From: JAVWPP01 sp036635835
Lineage (GTDB): Bacteria; Bacillota; Clostridia; TANB77; CAG-465
DNA: 64,000 nt
NCBI GenBank assembly: GCA_036635835.1
Contig: JAVWPP010000001.1
Span: 136,506-200,505, forward strand
Direction: 5' to 3'
Shown: positions 19,753 through 30,322 of the stretch, in pieces
How positions within the stretch are numbered: position 1 is the stretch's first letter
How the letters are laid out: each line of letters begins with the position of its first letter
The notes under the pieces: generated by a model
Told to the model about the DNA's origin: nothing
The model's database searches: none
The model's input: the letters and a program-made list of their open reading frames with translations, nothing else
Program-made: the position numbers and the translations under genes

Positions 19753-21834
19753 TTAATCTTTTTTTGATCTTGCAGCTACAATAGATTCTAAAACAGACTT
19801 TGGAACTGATTCGTAATGACTTGGAGTCATAGAATAAGTACCTCTTCCTTGAGTTTTAGATCTAAGATCTGTTGCGTAACCAAACATGTCTGATAGTGGA
19901 ACAAAGGCTCTAATGATTTGAACACCATTTCTTCCGTCCATTCCTTCCATCTTTCCACGTCTAGAATTAATATCTCCTATAACATCGCCCATGTACTCTT
20001 CTGGAACTGTTACTTCTACCTTCATATAAGGCTCAAGTAACATTGCTCCACCTTTTCTTTGCGCTTCTTTAATTGCCATAGAACCTGCTACTTTGAAGGC
20101 CATTTCTGATGAATCGACATCATGATATGAACCATCTACAAGTGCAACTTGAATATCCACTACTGGATATCCAGCTAATATTCCTGTTTGAAGAGCTTCT
20201 TTGATACCTTCATCTGTTGGTTTCCAGTATTCTTTTGGAACAACTCCACCAACAATTTTAGATTCAAATTTATACCCTGAACCAGGTTCACCAGGAGTAA
20301 CTTCTAACCATACGTGACCGTACTGACCTTTACCACCTGATTGTCTTACAAATTTACCTTCTACTCTTACAGCATCTTTTATAGTCTCTTTGTAAGCAAC
20401 TTGAGGAGCTCCAACATTAGCTTCTACTTTAAATTCTCTTTTCATTCTATCAACGATGATATCTAGATGTAATTCACCCATACCTTCTATGATAGTTTGA
20501 CCAGTTTCTTGATTTGTGTATGTTCTAAATGAAGGATCTTCTTCTGCTAATTTTACTAAAGCAAATCCCATTTTTTCTTGATCTGCTTTTGATTTAGGTT
20601 CAATTGCAATAGAAATAACTGGTTCTGGAAATTCAATTGATTCAAGAACTATTGGATGGTCTTCATCACATAATGAATCACCAGTTACAACGTCTTTTAA
20701 ACCAACAGCTGCAGCTATATCTCCAGCAAATACTTTTTCAATATCTTTTCTGTCGTTAGCATGCATTTGAAGAATTCTACCAATTCTTTCTTTTTTGCCT
20801 TTGTTTGCATTAAGTACATAAGATCCTGCAGCAAGTGATCCAGAGTAAACTCTGAAAAATGTTAACTTACCTACATATGGATCTGTAGCTATTTTAAATG
20901 CTAAAGCTGCAAAAGGAGCGTCATCTGTAGAAGGTCTCTCTTCTTCAGTTCCATCTTCTAGTACACCTTTAATAGCTGGTACATCTAATGGTGATGGCAT
21001 GTAATCAATTACAGCATCTAACATTTTTTGTACACCTTTGTTTTTGTAAGAACTTCCACAGAAAACTGGAATCATTGTATTTGCAATAGTTGCAACTCTA
21101 ACTCCATTTTTGATTTCTTGCATTGTAAGTTCTTCTCCCTCTAAATATTTAGCCATAGTTTCGTCGTCTTGTTCTGCAACAAATTCAACTAACTCGTCTC
21201 TATATTTTTTAGAAATTTCTTTTAAATCTTCAGGTATTTCTTTTACTTCAATGTCTGTTCCTAAGTCATTAGTAAATATATATGCTTTCATATCTACTAA
21301 ATCTACCATACCTTGAAAATTATCTTCTTTTCCTATTGGAATTTGAAGAGGAATTGCATTTGCACCTAATCTTTCTTTTAACTGTGAAACACAATTAAAG
21401 AAATCTGCTCCTGTAATATCCATTTTGTTTACATATACCATTCTTGGTACATTATATTTGTCTGCTTGTCTCCAAACTGTTTCAGATTGTGGTTGTACTC
21501 CACCTTTTGCGCATAAAACAGTAACAGATCCATCAAGTACACGAAGTGATCTTTCTACTTCTATAGTGAAATCAACATGTCCTGGAGTATCAATAATATT
21601 GATTCTATTTTTATTCCAGAAACAAGTTGTTGCTGCAGAAGTAATTGTTATACCTCTTTCTTGTTCTTGAGCCATCCAGTCCATTTGAGCTCCACCATCA
21701 TGAGTCTCACCAATTTTATGAGTCTTTCCAGTGTAGAACAATATTCTTTCAGTTGTTGTTGTTTTACCAGCATCAATATGAGCCATTATACCTATATTTC
21801 TTGTATTTTCTAAGCTATATTCTCTTTCTGACAC
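19753..21834 (-). CDS. fusA: Elongation factor G
   Basis: GTPase that drives translocation of tRNA and mRNA on the ribosome. The 693-residue product has the G1 motif AHIDAGKT at residues 18-25, DTPGHVDFT, and NKMD. The C-terminal domains carry [15 protein letters not shown] (here [14 protein letters not shown]) and [26 protein letters not shown] segments typical of EF-G. Length and order are normal. It sits between rpsG and tuf as in most bacteria. Confidence 0.97.
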   Translation of the reverse strand: MSEREYSLENTRNIGIMAHIDAGKTTTTERILFYTGKTHKIGETHDGGAQMDWMAQEQERGITITSAATTCFWNKNRINIIDTPGHVDFTIEVERSLRVLDGSVTVLCAKGGVQPQSETVWRQADKYNVPRMVYVNKMDITGADFFNCVSQLKERLGANAIPLQIPIGKEDNFQGMVDLVDMKAYIFTNDLGTDIEVKEIPEDLKEISKKYRDELVEFVAEQDDETMAKYLEGEELTMQEIKNGVRVATIANTMIPVFCGSSYKNKGVQKMLDAVIDYMPSPLDVPAIKGVLEDGTEEERPSTDDAPFAALAFKIATDPYVGKLTFFRVYSGSLAAGSYVLNANKGKKERIGRILQMHANDRKDIEKVFAGDIAAAVGLKDVVTGDSLCDEDHPIVLESIEFPEPVISIAIEPKSKADQEKMGFALVKLAEEDPSFRTYTNQETGQTIIEGMGELHLDIIVDRMKREFKVEANVGAPQVAYKETIKDAVRVEGKFVRQSGGKGQYGHVWLEVTPGEPGSGYKFESKIVGGVVPKEYWKPTDEGIKEALQTGILAGYPVVDIQVALVDGSYHDVDSSEMAFKVAGSMAIKEAQRKGGAMLLEPYMKVEVTVPEEYMGDVIGDINSRRGKMEGMDGRNGVQIIRAFVPLSDMFGYATDLRSKTQGRGTYSMTPSHYESVPKSVLESIVAARSKKD

Positions 21835-21864
21835 AATTTTTCCCCCTTTCGTACTATTTTAATT

Positions 21865-22444
<580 letters not shown>

Positions 22445-22446
<2 letters not shown>

Positions 22447-22858
22447 ATTTTTTAGCTTTCTTAGCTCCGTATTTTGATTTGGCTTGTACTCTACCTGCAA
22501 CACCTGCAGTATCCAATACACCCCTAACAATGTGGTATCTTACTCCTGGAAGATCTTTAACTCTTCCTCCTCTTATTAGAACAACACTATGTTCTTGTAA
22601 GTTGTGACCTATACCTGGAATGTAAGCTGTTACTTCCATTTGGTTTGTAAGTCTAACTCTGGCTACTTTTCTTAAAGCAGAGTTCGGTTTTTTAGGAGTT
22701 TGTGTTTTTACTACAGTACAAACACCTCTTTTTTGAGGAGCAGATTTATCTGTAGGTTGTTTTTTCCTAGAGTTATACCCCTTTTGTAAAGCTGGTGATT
22801 TAGATTTTGTAGATTTTTCATTTCTTCCTTTTCTAACTAATTGACTAAATGTTGGCAC
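22445..22858 (-). CDS. rpsL: 30S ribosomal protein S12
   Basis: S12 lies at the decoding centre and affects accuracy; mutations here give streptomycin resistance in other species. I choose the GTG at 22858 ([13 protein letters not shown]), 5 bases after AGGAGGTGA, over the GTG three codons upstream that sits within that site. The product is 137 residues. It has [18 protein letters not shown] and [17 protein letters not shown], with wild-type Lys at the usual resistance positions. It is the first gene of the str operon. Confidence 0.97.
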
Positions 22859-22918
22859 TTGATTCACCTCCTGTTTAATGAAATCAGATTACATAATTCA
22901 CATAGGTAATCCTTTAAT

Positions 22919-22947
22919 ATTATACAACAGAAGTTATGTTGTGTCAA
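22919..22947 (-). promoter_or_regulatory. Promoter of the rpsL-rpsG-fusA operon
   Basis: Perfect consensus TTGACA (22947-22942), 17 bases, TATAAT (22924-22919) on the minus strand, about 60 bases before rpsL. Confidence 0.85.
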
Positions 22948-22995
22948 GGCATTTAAGAGAATTTTCCTAAAAATTATATCTGTTATTTAAAACCC

Positions 22996-23496
22996 TCAAC
23001 ATTTTAAGTAAATACATATTGGCTTTATACAATTCTTACCAATTTTATGGGCAATTATCACACAACGTTCACAGTTATATTTGCTTAATTCTTCTTTTTT
23101 TATTTTAAACCATGCGGTATCAGTTAGCATATCTAAATCTTCGTTATATTTACCTTCATGATAAAATATATTGCTTGCTTTTTCTATTTTTTCTTTTACT
23201 TTGTTCATTGCTTTATATAAAAATTCATTTCTTTTTATTTGTTTTATATCTTCAATATTAGCATATATCTTTTCCATTCTTCTACCATTACCCCAGCGCT
23301 CAGATAGGTGAAAGGATGATTTTATGTTTTTACATTCTGTACATGGATCAACACATATTTTATAATCCGTATCTTCTCTATTTTCAACAGCTATTTCAAA
23401 AAACTCGACATTTATTTCGCTCAAACCTAATTGCGCGAGTAACGATAAAACCAATTCTTCATCATAATACAAATAAAAATTTATAATCTTCACCAC
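22996..23496 (-). CDS. Cysteine-rich protein of unknown function
   Basis: A 166-residue soluble product that I do not recognise. It has paired Cys motifs (CVDPCTEC at about residues 49-56, CERC and KNCIKPICIYLKC near the end), which suggest metal binding or disulfides. The middle is a charged helical region. The start is a GTG with only a weak site (AAAGAG), so the start is uncertain. It diverges from the murE-like gene, with about 75 bases between start codons, and lies upstream of the rpsL promoter on the same strand. No functional link to either neighbour is evident. Confidence 0.6.
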   Translation of the reverse strand: MVKIINFYLYYDEELVLSLLAQLGLSEINVEFFEIAVENREDTDYKICVDPCTECKNIKSSFHLSERWGNGRRMEKIYANIEDIKQIKRNEFLYKAMNKVKEKIEKASNIFYHEGKYNEDLDMLTDTAWFKIKKEELSKYNCERCVIIAHKIGKNCIKPICIYLKC

Positions 23497-23525
23497 ATCT
23501 CTTTATACATTTATATGCACTTTTA

Positions 23526-23554
23526 TTGATATATTTGAATTTTTATGATATATT
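23526..23554 (+). promoter_or_regulatory. Promoter of the murE-like gene
   Basis: TTGATA (23526-23531), 17 bases, TATATT (23549-23554). The transcript would begin almost at the AAGGAG of the gene. Confidence 0.6.
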
Positions 23555-23573
23555 TATCCGCAAGGAGAATAAT

Positions 23574-25076
23574 ATGAATAAAACACATTTTTTAAAGGAA
23601 TATTTTGAATTACTATTAGCAGCTAATCTTGTGGTAAAATCTAACGTTTCCTGTATACTTAAAGAAGAAATATCAAACATTTCTTATAATTCTAAAGAAG
23701 TTAACTATAATACTATATTTATTTGTAAAGGAGATGGCTTTAAAACATCATATTTGGATGAAGCCATTAAAAATAATGCATTGCTTTATATAGCAGATAA
23801 AGAATACGAAAACACTAGCAATTCACCATATATTATAGTATCTGATATACGAAAAACTTTAGCGCTAATTTCGCAGTTTTTTTATAATACGTCTTTTTCA
23901 GATTTTAAAAAAATTGCTGTTACAGGCACAAAAGGGAAAACTACAACTACTTTTTTGCTTAATTACATTTTTAAAGAAGCTTTAAAAGGTAGCAAATACA
24001 ATTCTGGAGTAATTTCATCGCTAGTTTTAGATGATGGTAAAAACATCGTAGAATCTAGCTTATCTACTCCAGAATCCCTAGAACTGCAGAAACATCTGCA
24101 TGCATGCAAAAAAAATAATGTTAAATATTTGCCTATTGAAGTTTCAAGCCAAGCAATAAAAATGTCTAGAATATACGGCATAAACTTTGATTTTGGTGTA
24201 TTTCTAAACATTTCAGATGACCATTATAGTCCAGCAGAGCACAAGGATTTCAATGATTATTTTAATACAAAATTACAGCTGTTTTCAAATTGCACGCGTG
24301 CTCTTATTTGTTTAGATGATGAAAATGCAAGCGAAGTATTTAAAGCATCTAAAAACTGCAAAGAAATTTTTTCTTTTAGTCTTAATGATACGTCTGCAGA
24401 TTTTTACGCATCTCAGATTTGCAAAGATAAAGGCCTTACTAAATTTAAAGTTAATTATTTGAATAATGTATATGATTTCGAGCTTAATATGATAGGCCTT
24501 TTTAACGTTTCTAATGCTCTTGCGGCTATTTCTATAGCTCTACTACTAAACATACCTTATAACGCTATTTTCGACGCTTTACGACATGCTTCTGTTCCAG
24601 GCAGAGCTGAAGTGTTTACAAATACCTCAAGAAACATACATGTTATTGTAGATTATGCACATAACAAACTAAGTTTTGAGAAAATGTATGATACTATCCA
24701 TTCCGAATTTTCTAAATCTAAAATAATAACAGTTTTTGGAGCACCCGGAGGAAAAGCTCTTAATAGGCGTAAAGACTTAGGAATTGTAGCAAGTGCAAAT
24801 TCTAAAGAAATATATATTACAGAAGATGACTCGAATTTTGAAACCACTGAAAATATATCTAACGAAATCTTAAGTTTTGTAGATAAAAAAGCTTGCAAAT
24901 CTTTTATTATTAGCAAAAGAGACCTTGCTATAAAATCCGCAATTAACGCAGCTAAAGATAATGATGTAATATTCATTGCTGGTAAAGGTTCAGATAAAAC
25001 TCAGAAAACAAAAGGTAAACAAGTTTCGTACAAAGGTGATTCATATTTTGCAAAAAAATATTTGAATATACAATAA
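23574..25076 (+). CDS. murE: MurE-like Mur ligase (UDP-MurNAc-tripeptide synthetase family)
   Basis: Mur ligases add amino acids to the peptidoglycan stem peptide; MurE adds the third residue. With the ATG at 23574 (AAGGAG 6 bases before) the product is 500 residues, normal for MurE. The ATP site GTKGKTTTT is near residues 118-126, followed by LSTPESLELQ, the carbamylated-Lys region, and VIVDYAHN. The substrate loop that reads DNPR in diaminopimelate-type MurE reads EDDSNFE here (about residue 417), closer to the D(D/N)P(N/A) loop of lysine-type enzymes. It is a single-gene unit away from other mur genes, so a second or specialised MurE is possible. Confidence 0.85.
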   Translation: MNKTHFLKEYFELLLAANLVVKSNVSCILKEEISNISYNSKEVNYNTIFICKGDGFKTSYLDEAIKNNALLYIADKEYENTSNSPYIIVSDIRKTLALISQFFYNTSFSDFKKIAVTGTKGKTTTTFLLNYIFKEALKGSKYNSGVISSLVLDDGKNIVESSLSTPESLELQKHLHACKKNNVKYLPIEVSSQAIKMSRIYGINFDFGVFLNISDDHYSPAEHKDFNDYFNTKLQLFSNCTRALICLDDENASEVFKASKNCKEIFSFSLNDTSADFYASQICKDKGLTKFKVNYLNNVYDFELNMIGLFNVSNALAAISIALLLNIPYNAIFDALRHASVPGRAEVFTNTSRNIHVIVDYAHNKLSFEKMYDTIHSEFSKSKIITVFGAPGGKALNRRKDLGIVASANSKEIYITEDDSNFETTENISNEILSFVDKKACKSFIISKRDLAIKSAINAAKDNDVIFIAGKGSDKTQKTKGKQVSYKGDSYFAKKYLNIQ

Positions 25077-25119
25077 AAAAGACCTATAGTTACTATTATG
25101 TAATCTATAGGTCTCTTTT
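25075..25119. terminator. Bidirectional terminator between murE-like and transglutaminase genes
   Basis: Stem GACCTATAG / CTATAGGTC plus inner TTAC/GTAA around a TATTAT loop (25081-25113), with T runs on both sides. It serves the two convergent genes. Confidence 0.9.
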
Positions 25120-26280
25120 TTATATTTCAATTATATATGTATCTAATACTTTGTAATAAAAAACTTTTTGTGATTGATTGTTTTTAAAACTTTCATCTTT
25201 AGATAAAACTTCTGTTATTTTACGTTCTATATTAGAAATGTTTTTAGGTAAAAATTCAGTTATTGTTCTAGACTTAGCTCTATCTTCTTTTAAAATTCTG
25301 CTAAAATCTGCTTCAAAATTTGAATCATTAGAAAGTATTCTATTAGTAACATTATAATAGTTATATTCATCATTAACTGCTTTTGGAATAATACTTTGAT
25401 TATCTATTATATGAGTTTTTTTAATTTTTTCTTCGCTTATATTTAAATATGAATGTAGTGTTTTTTTATCTGTTCCTCTTAATGATTTATTAGAAGTTAT
25501 ATCCACATGATACCAATTGTTTTTCAAATTAACAAGTAGCCAGGCATGTGGGCCTTCTTTTATAGAACCAACAACAAATATTGACTGTATTCCTATTTTA
25601 TCTAATAATAATTGTAACCCTTTACTTAATCCATCACAAACAGCAACATCCTCTATTAAAGCGCCATATGCGGTATGCGTCTGTATTTCTAATGATTTGT
25701 TATAATCATATTCTACTTTTGAGGAAAATTCATCATGTATTATTATTTCATTTTGTATAAGGTCCTCTGCTGTTGCTTTATCTACAATATCGTTTATTTC
25801 TTTTTCCATTTTATTCATCTGAGTATTTAGTTCTTCTCTATTTTTTACTAAATAATCAAACTTAATATAAAATTTTCTTCCTATTAAACCTTTTTGAACT
25901 CCAGTTTCATATTTATGTTCTAAATAAAAGACTTCAGGGTGATCCGCAAAAAATGCATCTACAGCTTTTGTTGTTTTTTCTGTAAATTCATTGTTAGTTA
26001 TCCCCTTTATATCTATTATAGCCTTCGGTTTTAAACCTTTTACACTATATACTATTTGGGCATATATTTTTTTCTCATCTTCAGCTAATTTATCGAAAAA
26101 ATAATATGAGTGTTTTCTTTGTAATTTGTTTACTTTCAAATCATCATTAATTGTTTGCTTATTAAAAGAAATGAATTGATTAAAATTAAACTCTAAAATA
26201 TTAGAATTTATGTTTTTCACTGCAAATACACCTATCACAGCAATGATACATATTACGAATACAATAATTATTTTTTTCAT
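25120..26280 (-). CDS. Transglutaminase-like domain protein, membrane-anchored or secreted
   Basis: A 386-residue protein with an N-terminal hydrophobic signal or anchor (residues 2-22). Its transglutaminase/protease-like core has a Cys in VCDGLSKG (about 213), a His in PHAWLL (about 245) and an Asp in HVDIT (about 259), the expected triad order. Such proteins act outside the cell on peptides or cell-wall-linked proteins; the substrate is unknown. The C-terminal 90 residues are charged and of unknown role. It is upstream of nothing obvious and convergent with the murE-like gene. A cell-surface role is inferred. Confidence 0.8.
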   Translation of the reverse strand: MKKIIIVFVICIIAVIGVFAVKNINSNILEFNFNQFISFNKQTINDDLKVNKLQRKHSYYFFDKLAEDEKKIYAQIVYSVKGLKPKAIIDIKGITNNEFTEKTTKAVDAFFADHPEVFYLEHKYETGVQKGLIGRKFYIKFDYLVKNREELNTQMNKMEKEINDIVDKATAEDLIQNEIIIHDEFSSKVEYDYNKSLEIQTHTAYGALIEDVAVCDGLSKGLQLLLDKIGIQSIFVVGSIKEGPHAWLLVNLKNNWYHVDITSNKSLRGTDKKTLHSYLNISEEKIKKTHIIDNQSIIPKAVNDEYNYYNVTNRILSNDSNFEADFSRILKEDRAKSRTITEFLPKNISNIERKITEVLSKDESFKNNQSQKVFYYKVLDTYIIEI

Positions 26281-26307
26281 ATATTTTCCCTCATACTTTA
26301 AATAAAT

Positions 26308-27366
26308 TTATTCACCAGCTTGTAGTCTGTCTGCTTTATCTGCAGCTGCTAAAGCATCAAGCATTTCCTCTATACAACCATCCATAAATGTCTCTAATTG
26401 ATATATACTCATGTTAATTCTATGGTCTGTAACTCTTCCTTGTGGATAATTGTAAGTTCTAATTTTTTCACTTCTATCTCCGCTTCCAACTTGAAGTCGT
26501 CTCTCAGTTGCTAGTTTTTTATTTTGTTCTTCTTGCATAAACTCATATAGTTTAGATCTTAGCATTTTCATAGCTGTTTCTTTATTTTGTGTTTGTGATC
26601 TTTCGCTTTGACAAGTAACAACAAAACCTGTTGGTAAATGTGTTATTCTAATTGCTGATTCAGTCTTATTTACATGCTGTCCACCAGCTCCAGATGCTCT
26701 ATATGTATCTATTTTTAAATCTCCTGTGTTTATATCTACATCTACATCTTCTACTTCTGGTAAAACTGCTACTGTTACTGTAGAGGTATGAATTCTTCCG
26801 GCAGCTTCAGTTTCTGGCACTCTTTGCACTCTATGTACACCGCTTTCGAATTTTAATTTACTATATACATTTTTTCCTTTTACTAAAAATGAAATTTCTT
26901 TTATTCCGCCAATTCCAGTTTCATTAAGGTCTAAAACTTCTACTTTCCATCTTTTTAAATCTGCATACATGCTATACATTCTATATAGATTATGTGCAAA
27001 TAAAGCTGCTTCTTCTCCACCAGCTCCACCACGGATTTCTATGATAACATTTTTATCATCATTAACATCTTTAGGTATTAAAAGTACTTTTAGTTCTTCT
27101 TCAATTATTGGTAGTTTATCTTTATTTTCATAAAACTCGATTTCGGCCATTTCCTTCATTTCAGGATCGTTCATCATTTGTTTAGCTTCTTCCATTTCTT
27201 GTTTTACTTTTTTATATTCTCTGTATTTTTCAACGACCTCTTCCATATTGGAATGTTCCTTCATGTATTTTCTCCAGTTTTCTTGGTCTGTAATAACTTC
27301 AGGATCACTTATTAATCTAGTAAGTTCGTCGTATTTATTTTCTACTTCTTGTAATTTTTCAAACAT
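26308..27366 (-). CDS. prfA: Peptide chain release factor 1
   Basis: RF1 ends translation at UAA and UAG. The 352-residue product has the GGQ loop ([16 protein letters not shown], about residue 228) that triggers hydrolysis, and the codon-reading region with [14 protein letters not shown], in which the PxT motif reads PET. Length is normal. AAGGAG lies 7 bases before the ATG. prmC, which often follows, is not here; the next gene downstream is the transglutaminase-like protein after 27 bases, so the two are probably co-transcribed. Confidence 0.96.
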   Translation of the reverse strand: MFEKLQEVENKYDELTRLISDPEVITDQENWRKYMKEHSNMEEVVEKYREYKKVKQEMEEAKQMMNDPEMKEMAEIEFYENKDKLPIIEEELKVLLIPKDVNDDKNVIIEIRGGAGGEEAALFAHNLYRMYSMYADLKRWKVEVLDLNETGIGGIKEISFLVKGKNVYSKLKFESGVHRVQRVPETEAAGRIHTSTVTVAVLPEVEDVDVDINTGDLKIDTYRASGAGGQHVNKTESAIRITHLPTGFVVTCQSERSQTQNKETAMKMLRSKLYEFMQEEQNKKLATERRLQVGSGDRSEKIRTYNYPQGRVTDHRINMSIYQLETFMDGCIEEMLDALAAADKADRLQAGE

Positions 27367-27450
27367 TTATATTCTCCTTATATCTATTTTATCTTTTATA
27401 TTATATCAACAAACCATTAATTTATCAATGTTTTTATGTAAATTTGCGTT

Positions 27451-27487
27451 AAAAAAAGATAGGTTTTCTTCTTTCCTATCTTTTTTT
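27451..27487 (-). terminator. Rho-independent terminator of the VirD4-like operon
   Basis: Perfect 13-bp stem AAAAAAAGATAGG / CCTATCTTTTTTT with an 11-base loop, T runs on both sides, seven bases after the VirD4-like stop. Confidence 0.9.
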
Positions 27488-27493
27488 ACTTAA

Positions 27494-29446
27494 TTAGTCT
27501 TCGAAATTATCCGATTTTCCAAATAATTCATCAAATTTTTTTTCTAAAGCTGATTGTATATCTAATTCCTCGGGTTCTGGTTTGTTTTGCATTGCATCAC
27601 TTATTGTATTGTTTTTATTGTTTTCTTGTAATTTATTATCTCTAGCTTGTTCAATTTCTTTTGCAAGTCTCTTATTTGTATTAAAATGTTCTTCTACATT
27701 AAAAGTTTTTGGTTCTACATGTTCAAACTTAGGCGCATCTACATAGTCTTTAATTGAATACTTAACTACATTATCTTTTTCAGGATGGTATTTAAACCAC
27801 CAGTATTTTTGTGCCCTTATTGGTTTAAGACCTCTAACTATTAATATTAAATCTTCCATTGGTAAACGTTTTAATTCATCAACGGTCATTAATTCTCTGC
27901 CTTGACGCTGCTCACTAATTGAAACGCCCTTATTGCCATCTCCACCTTTATCTTTTGAGAATGACTTGCTTTCGATTTTTATAGTTTTTTGACCTAAACT
28001 TTTAACCATATATTCGCAAGTTTTAATTGACTGACTTCCTAAAAATAGCTGCGTATCGCAGTTTGCAATGATAGTTTCAAATTCTTTATATAAATTTTCT
28101 AACTGATCTATACTTTGTACAATTATTGATACGCTTATACCTCTACTTCTAGTTGTACTTAATTTTTGTGTGAAATCTGGTATCTGTCCTATATTTGCAA
28201 ATTCATCTAATAACAAATAAACTTGTTCTTTTAGCATTCCACCATTTTTATCTGCAGCTGAATATAATTTAGTCATAAGCTGTCCATAAAATATAGTAAG
28301 TATATAATTATATGCTGAATGATCATCTGGTGAAACTACGTATATAGCAGTTTTTCTTCTTCCTAAGTCTTCAAAATCTATATTATTTGTTGTTGTTATT
28401 TTTTTTATGTTAGGTGAATCAAAATGTGCAAGTTTAGAAACTGTTGAAATTGCTATACTTTGCTTAGTTTTATCTGCAGCAACTTTTAAGCTTTCATATT
28501 CTTTTCTTGCAGCATGTTCTGGATCTAGTTCATCGATAAAAAGCTTATCAAATACTGAATCGTCTGCTCCACCTGCTCTTATTATATTAGCGCAACTAGA
28601 AAGATTTTTTTCTTCTTCTGGAATAGATGATCCTAAAATATAATATATGCATGATTTAAGCAACATTTTTGCAGTATCTGTCCAAAAAGGATCACCGCTA
28701 TTTTTGTCATCTCCAGAACCACCAGTTACAATGGTATGAGCTATTACATCTACATCCTTGTAGTCTATAATATGAGCTAATGGGTTGTATCTGTCACTAT
28801 AATCTTGATTAACTAAATTAAATACTTTTACATCGTAACCAGATGCTCTTAAATATTCTGATGTTTCTCTATATAATTCGCCTTTAGGGTCTGTAATTAC
28901 GTACGAACCTAGTTTTTGCAAAATATTTGGTTTAACGTAGCAGGCAGATTTACCTGTACCAGAACCACCGAATACTAATATGTTTTTATTAATTGCTACT
29001 TTTTTTAAATCTGTACCTAAAAAATGTGTTCTTGTTAATATGAAACCATTTTTTCTATTTAAAATTTCTTTACCATTTAGTTCTTTAAATTCTTCGCCTT
29101 TTTTACTCCAGTCACTCGAACCATTTTCTTTACCAGAATAATCTGATTTATTAGCTTCTTCTATACTTAACTTTATTGTTGCAGCTGCAAAAAGTCCAAA
29201 CGTGATTAAAGATAAAACTCCAACTATATTTAATGTTTCTTTGCTATTAAACATATATTTAATATTATCTATTGGTTTGGTTAAATTTGCTTTAAACGAT
29301 TCCGTAAATTTAGGCATGCGTTGTATTATATTGCTTGCTTCATTTGATACTTGATTCCATGAAACTGACAGTGGAAGCACTAATACCAGAACAACAACTA
29401 CATATAAAAGTAGTACTACTATTATCTTTTGTTTAGCGTTTTTCAT
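27494..29446 (-). CDS. VirD4/TraG-type coupling ATPase
   Basis: Type IV coupling proteins are membrane hexameric ATPases that feed DNA or protein substrates into a type IV secretion channel. The 650-residue product has two N-terminal membrane helices (about residues 7-27 and 73-92), Walker A GGSGTGKS at 160-167, and YVITDPKGELYRET. Walker B with LLLDEFANIGQIPDF and STTRSRGISVSIIVQS follow, all as in TraG/VirD4. The C-terminal 90 residues are charged and variable, a usual substrate-docking region. No relaxase or transfer origin is visible. It ends a three-gene unit with two small unknown proteins. A VirB4-like gene lies about 24 kb away. Confidence 0.88.
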   Translation of the reverse strand: MKNAKQKIIVVLLLYVVVVLVLVLPLSVSWNQVSNEASNIIQRMPKFTESFKANLTKPIDNIKYMFNSKETLNIVGVLSLITFGLFAAATIKLSIEEANKSDYSGKENGSSDWSKKGEEFKELNGKEILNRKNGFILTRTHFLGTDLKKVAINKNILVFGGSGTGKSACYVKPNILQKLGSYVITDPKGELYRETSEYLRASGYDVKVFNLVNQDYSDRYNPLAHIIDYKDVDVIAHTIVTGGSGDDKNSGDPFWTDTAKMLLKSCIYYILGSSIPEEEKNLSSCANIIRAGGADDSVFDKLFIDELDPEHAARKEYESLKVAADKTKQSIAISTVSKLAHFDSPNIKKITTTNNIDFEDLGRRKTAIYVVSPDDHSAYNYILTIFYGQLMTKLYSAADKNGGMLKEQVYLLLDEFANIGQIPDFTQKLSTTRSRGISVSIIVQSIDQLENLYKEFETIIANCDTQLFLGSQSIKTCEYMVKSLGQKTIKIESKSFSKDKGGDGNKGVSISEQRQGRELMTVDELKRLPMEDLILIVRGLKPIRAQKYWWFKYHPEKDNVVKYSIKDYVDAPKFEHVEPKTFNVEEHFNTNKRLAKEIEQARDNKLQENNKNNTISDAMQNKPEPEELDIQSALEKKFDELFGKSDNFED

Positions 29447-29511
29447 ATTTAATTCCTCTCTCGAAAGTATATATTTATTATACCTTTCTTTATATAAAAA
29501 CTAATATATTA

Positions 29512-29697
29512 CTATAATATTGGTCCATCTTCTTGGACTTTGACTCTCTTCTCTAATCCTCTAACATTAACGTTTTGAGACTGTGTTTGATATCCTCTGT
29601 TTTGAGGTATTGTGCTTCTTGTTTCTTCTTTAAATAATTCCTCAATTTCCTTAGGAACAAGAACGGCTGCATTTATAATAAATTTAAATAATCCCAT
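29512..29697 (-). CDS. Small protein of the VirD4-like operon, unknown
   Basis: A 61-residue product, starting with a short hydrophobic stretch (GLFKFIINAAVLVP) and ending in a polar Gln/Asn/Arg-rich tail. It may be an amphipathic membrane-surface helix rather than a full transmembrane segment. AAGGAAGAG precedes the ATG. It sits 32 bases after the 172-residue gene and 65 before the VirD4-like gene, so it is co-transcribed with both. I do not recognise the family; an adaptor for the coupling ATPase is possible but unproven. Confidence 0.6.
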   Translation of the reverse strand: MGLFKFIINAAVLVPKEIEELFKEETRSTIPQNRGYQTQSQNVNVRGLEKRVKVQEDGPIL

Positions 29698-29729
29698 ACA
29701 ACTCTTCCTTTCTATGCTTTATATACCCG

Positions 29730-30248
29730 TTATTCTACTCTTAATTCTAAAACTATATACGGTCTATATGGTAATAACTTATATCTTCCTTTTAACACTT
29801 TAGTTACTTCTTCTACAAATAAAGTTGGTTTTACTTCTTCTGCTGTTTGTGTGTCTATTATGGAAAAATGTCTTTTTAAACTTGAAGCATATGTATATTC
29901 CTTGTATTCAATAGCATCTTGGTTATATACAGTGCCATATGCAAGTGGCAACACTTCATCTGACTTTTCAAAGCCTTTTTCAGATAAAACACCTGTATTT
30001 AAATATGCTTTATTATCACATAAAGTTAATAATACTATAAATTGCTCATCTCTATTTGCATTTACAACACTGAAAATTTTCTTATTTTCACCATTTTCAA
30101 TAGCTGTGCTATTTTCTATTTTTTCTAAACTAAATATTGGTTCTTTTGTGTCTTGACCCATATTGTAGCTTCTATCTGCAACAAATGCAATTGTTTTCAT
30201 ACCAGGTAAGTCTACAACTTCAAATTTATTTACCCCTATATTATTCAT
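29730..30248 (-). CDS. Unknown protein heading the VirD4-like operon
   Basis: A 172-residue soluble product that I do not recognise. It has no signal peptide or membrane helix and shows alternating beta-type segments (FEVVDLPGMKTIAFVA, PYRPYIVLELRVE). A good site (AAGGGGGA) precedes the ATG, and a strong promoter lies 46-74 bases upstream. It is the first of three genes ending with the VirD4-like ATPase, so a substrate, chaperone or regulator of that ATPase is a reasonable guess only. No DNA-binding motif is apparent. Confidence 0.65.
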   Translation of the reverse strand: MNNIGVNKFEVVDLPGMKTIAFVADRSYNMGQDTKEPIFSLEKIENSTAIENGENKKIFSVVNANRDEQFIVLLTLCDNKAYLNTGVLSEKGFEKSDEVLPLAYGTVYNQDAIEYKEYTYASSLKRHFSIIDTQTAEEVKPTLFVEEVTKVLKGRYKLLPYRPYIVLELRVE

Positions 30249-30293
30249 GTTTAATCCCCCTTACAAAGATAACATAATATCTTAATCAAATTC

Positions 30294-30322
30294 ATTATAC
30301 AATATTTCTATTTTTATTTCAA
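30294..30322 (-). promoter_or_regulatory. Promoter of the VirD4-like operon
   Basis: TTGAAA (30322-30317), 17 bases, TATAAT (30299-30294) on the minus strand, just after the comEA stop codon. Confidence 0.75.
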
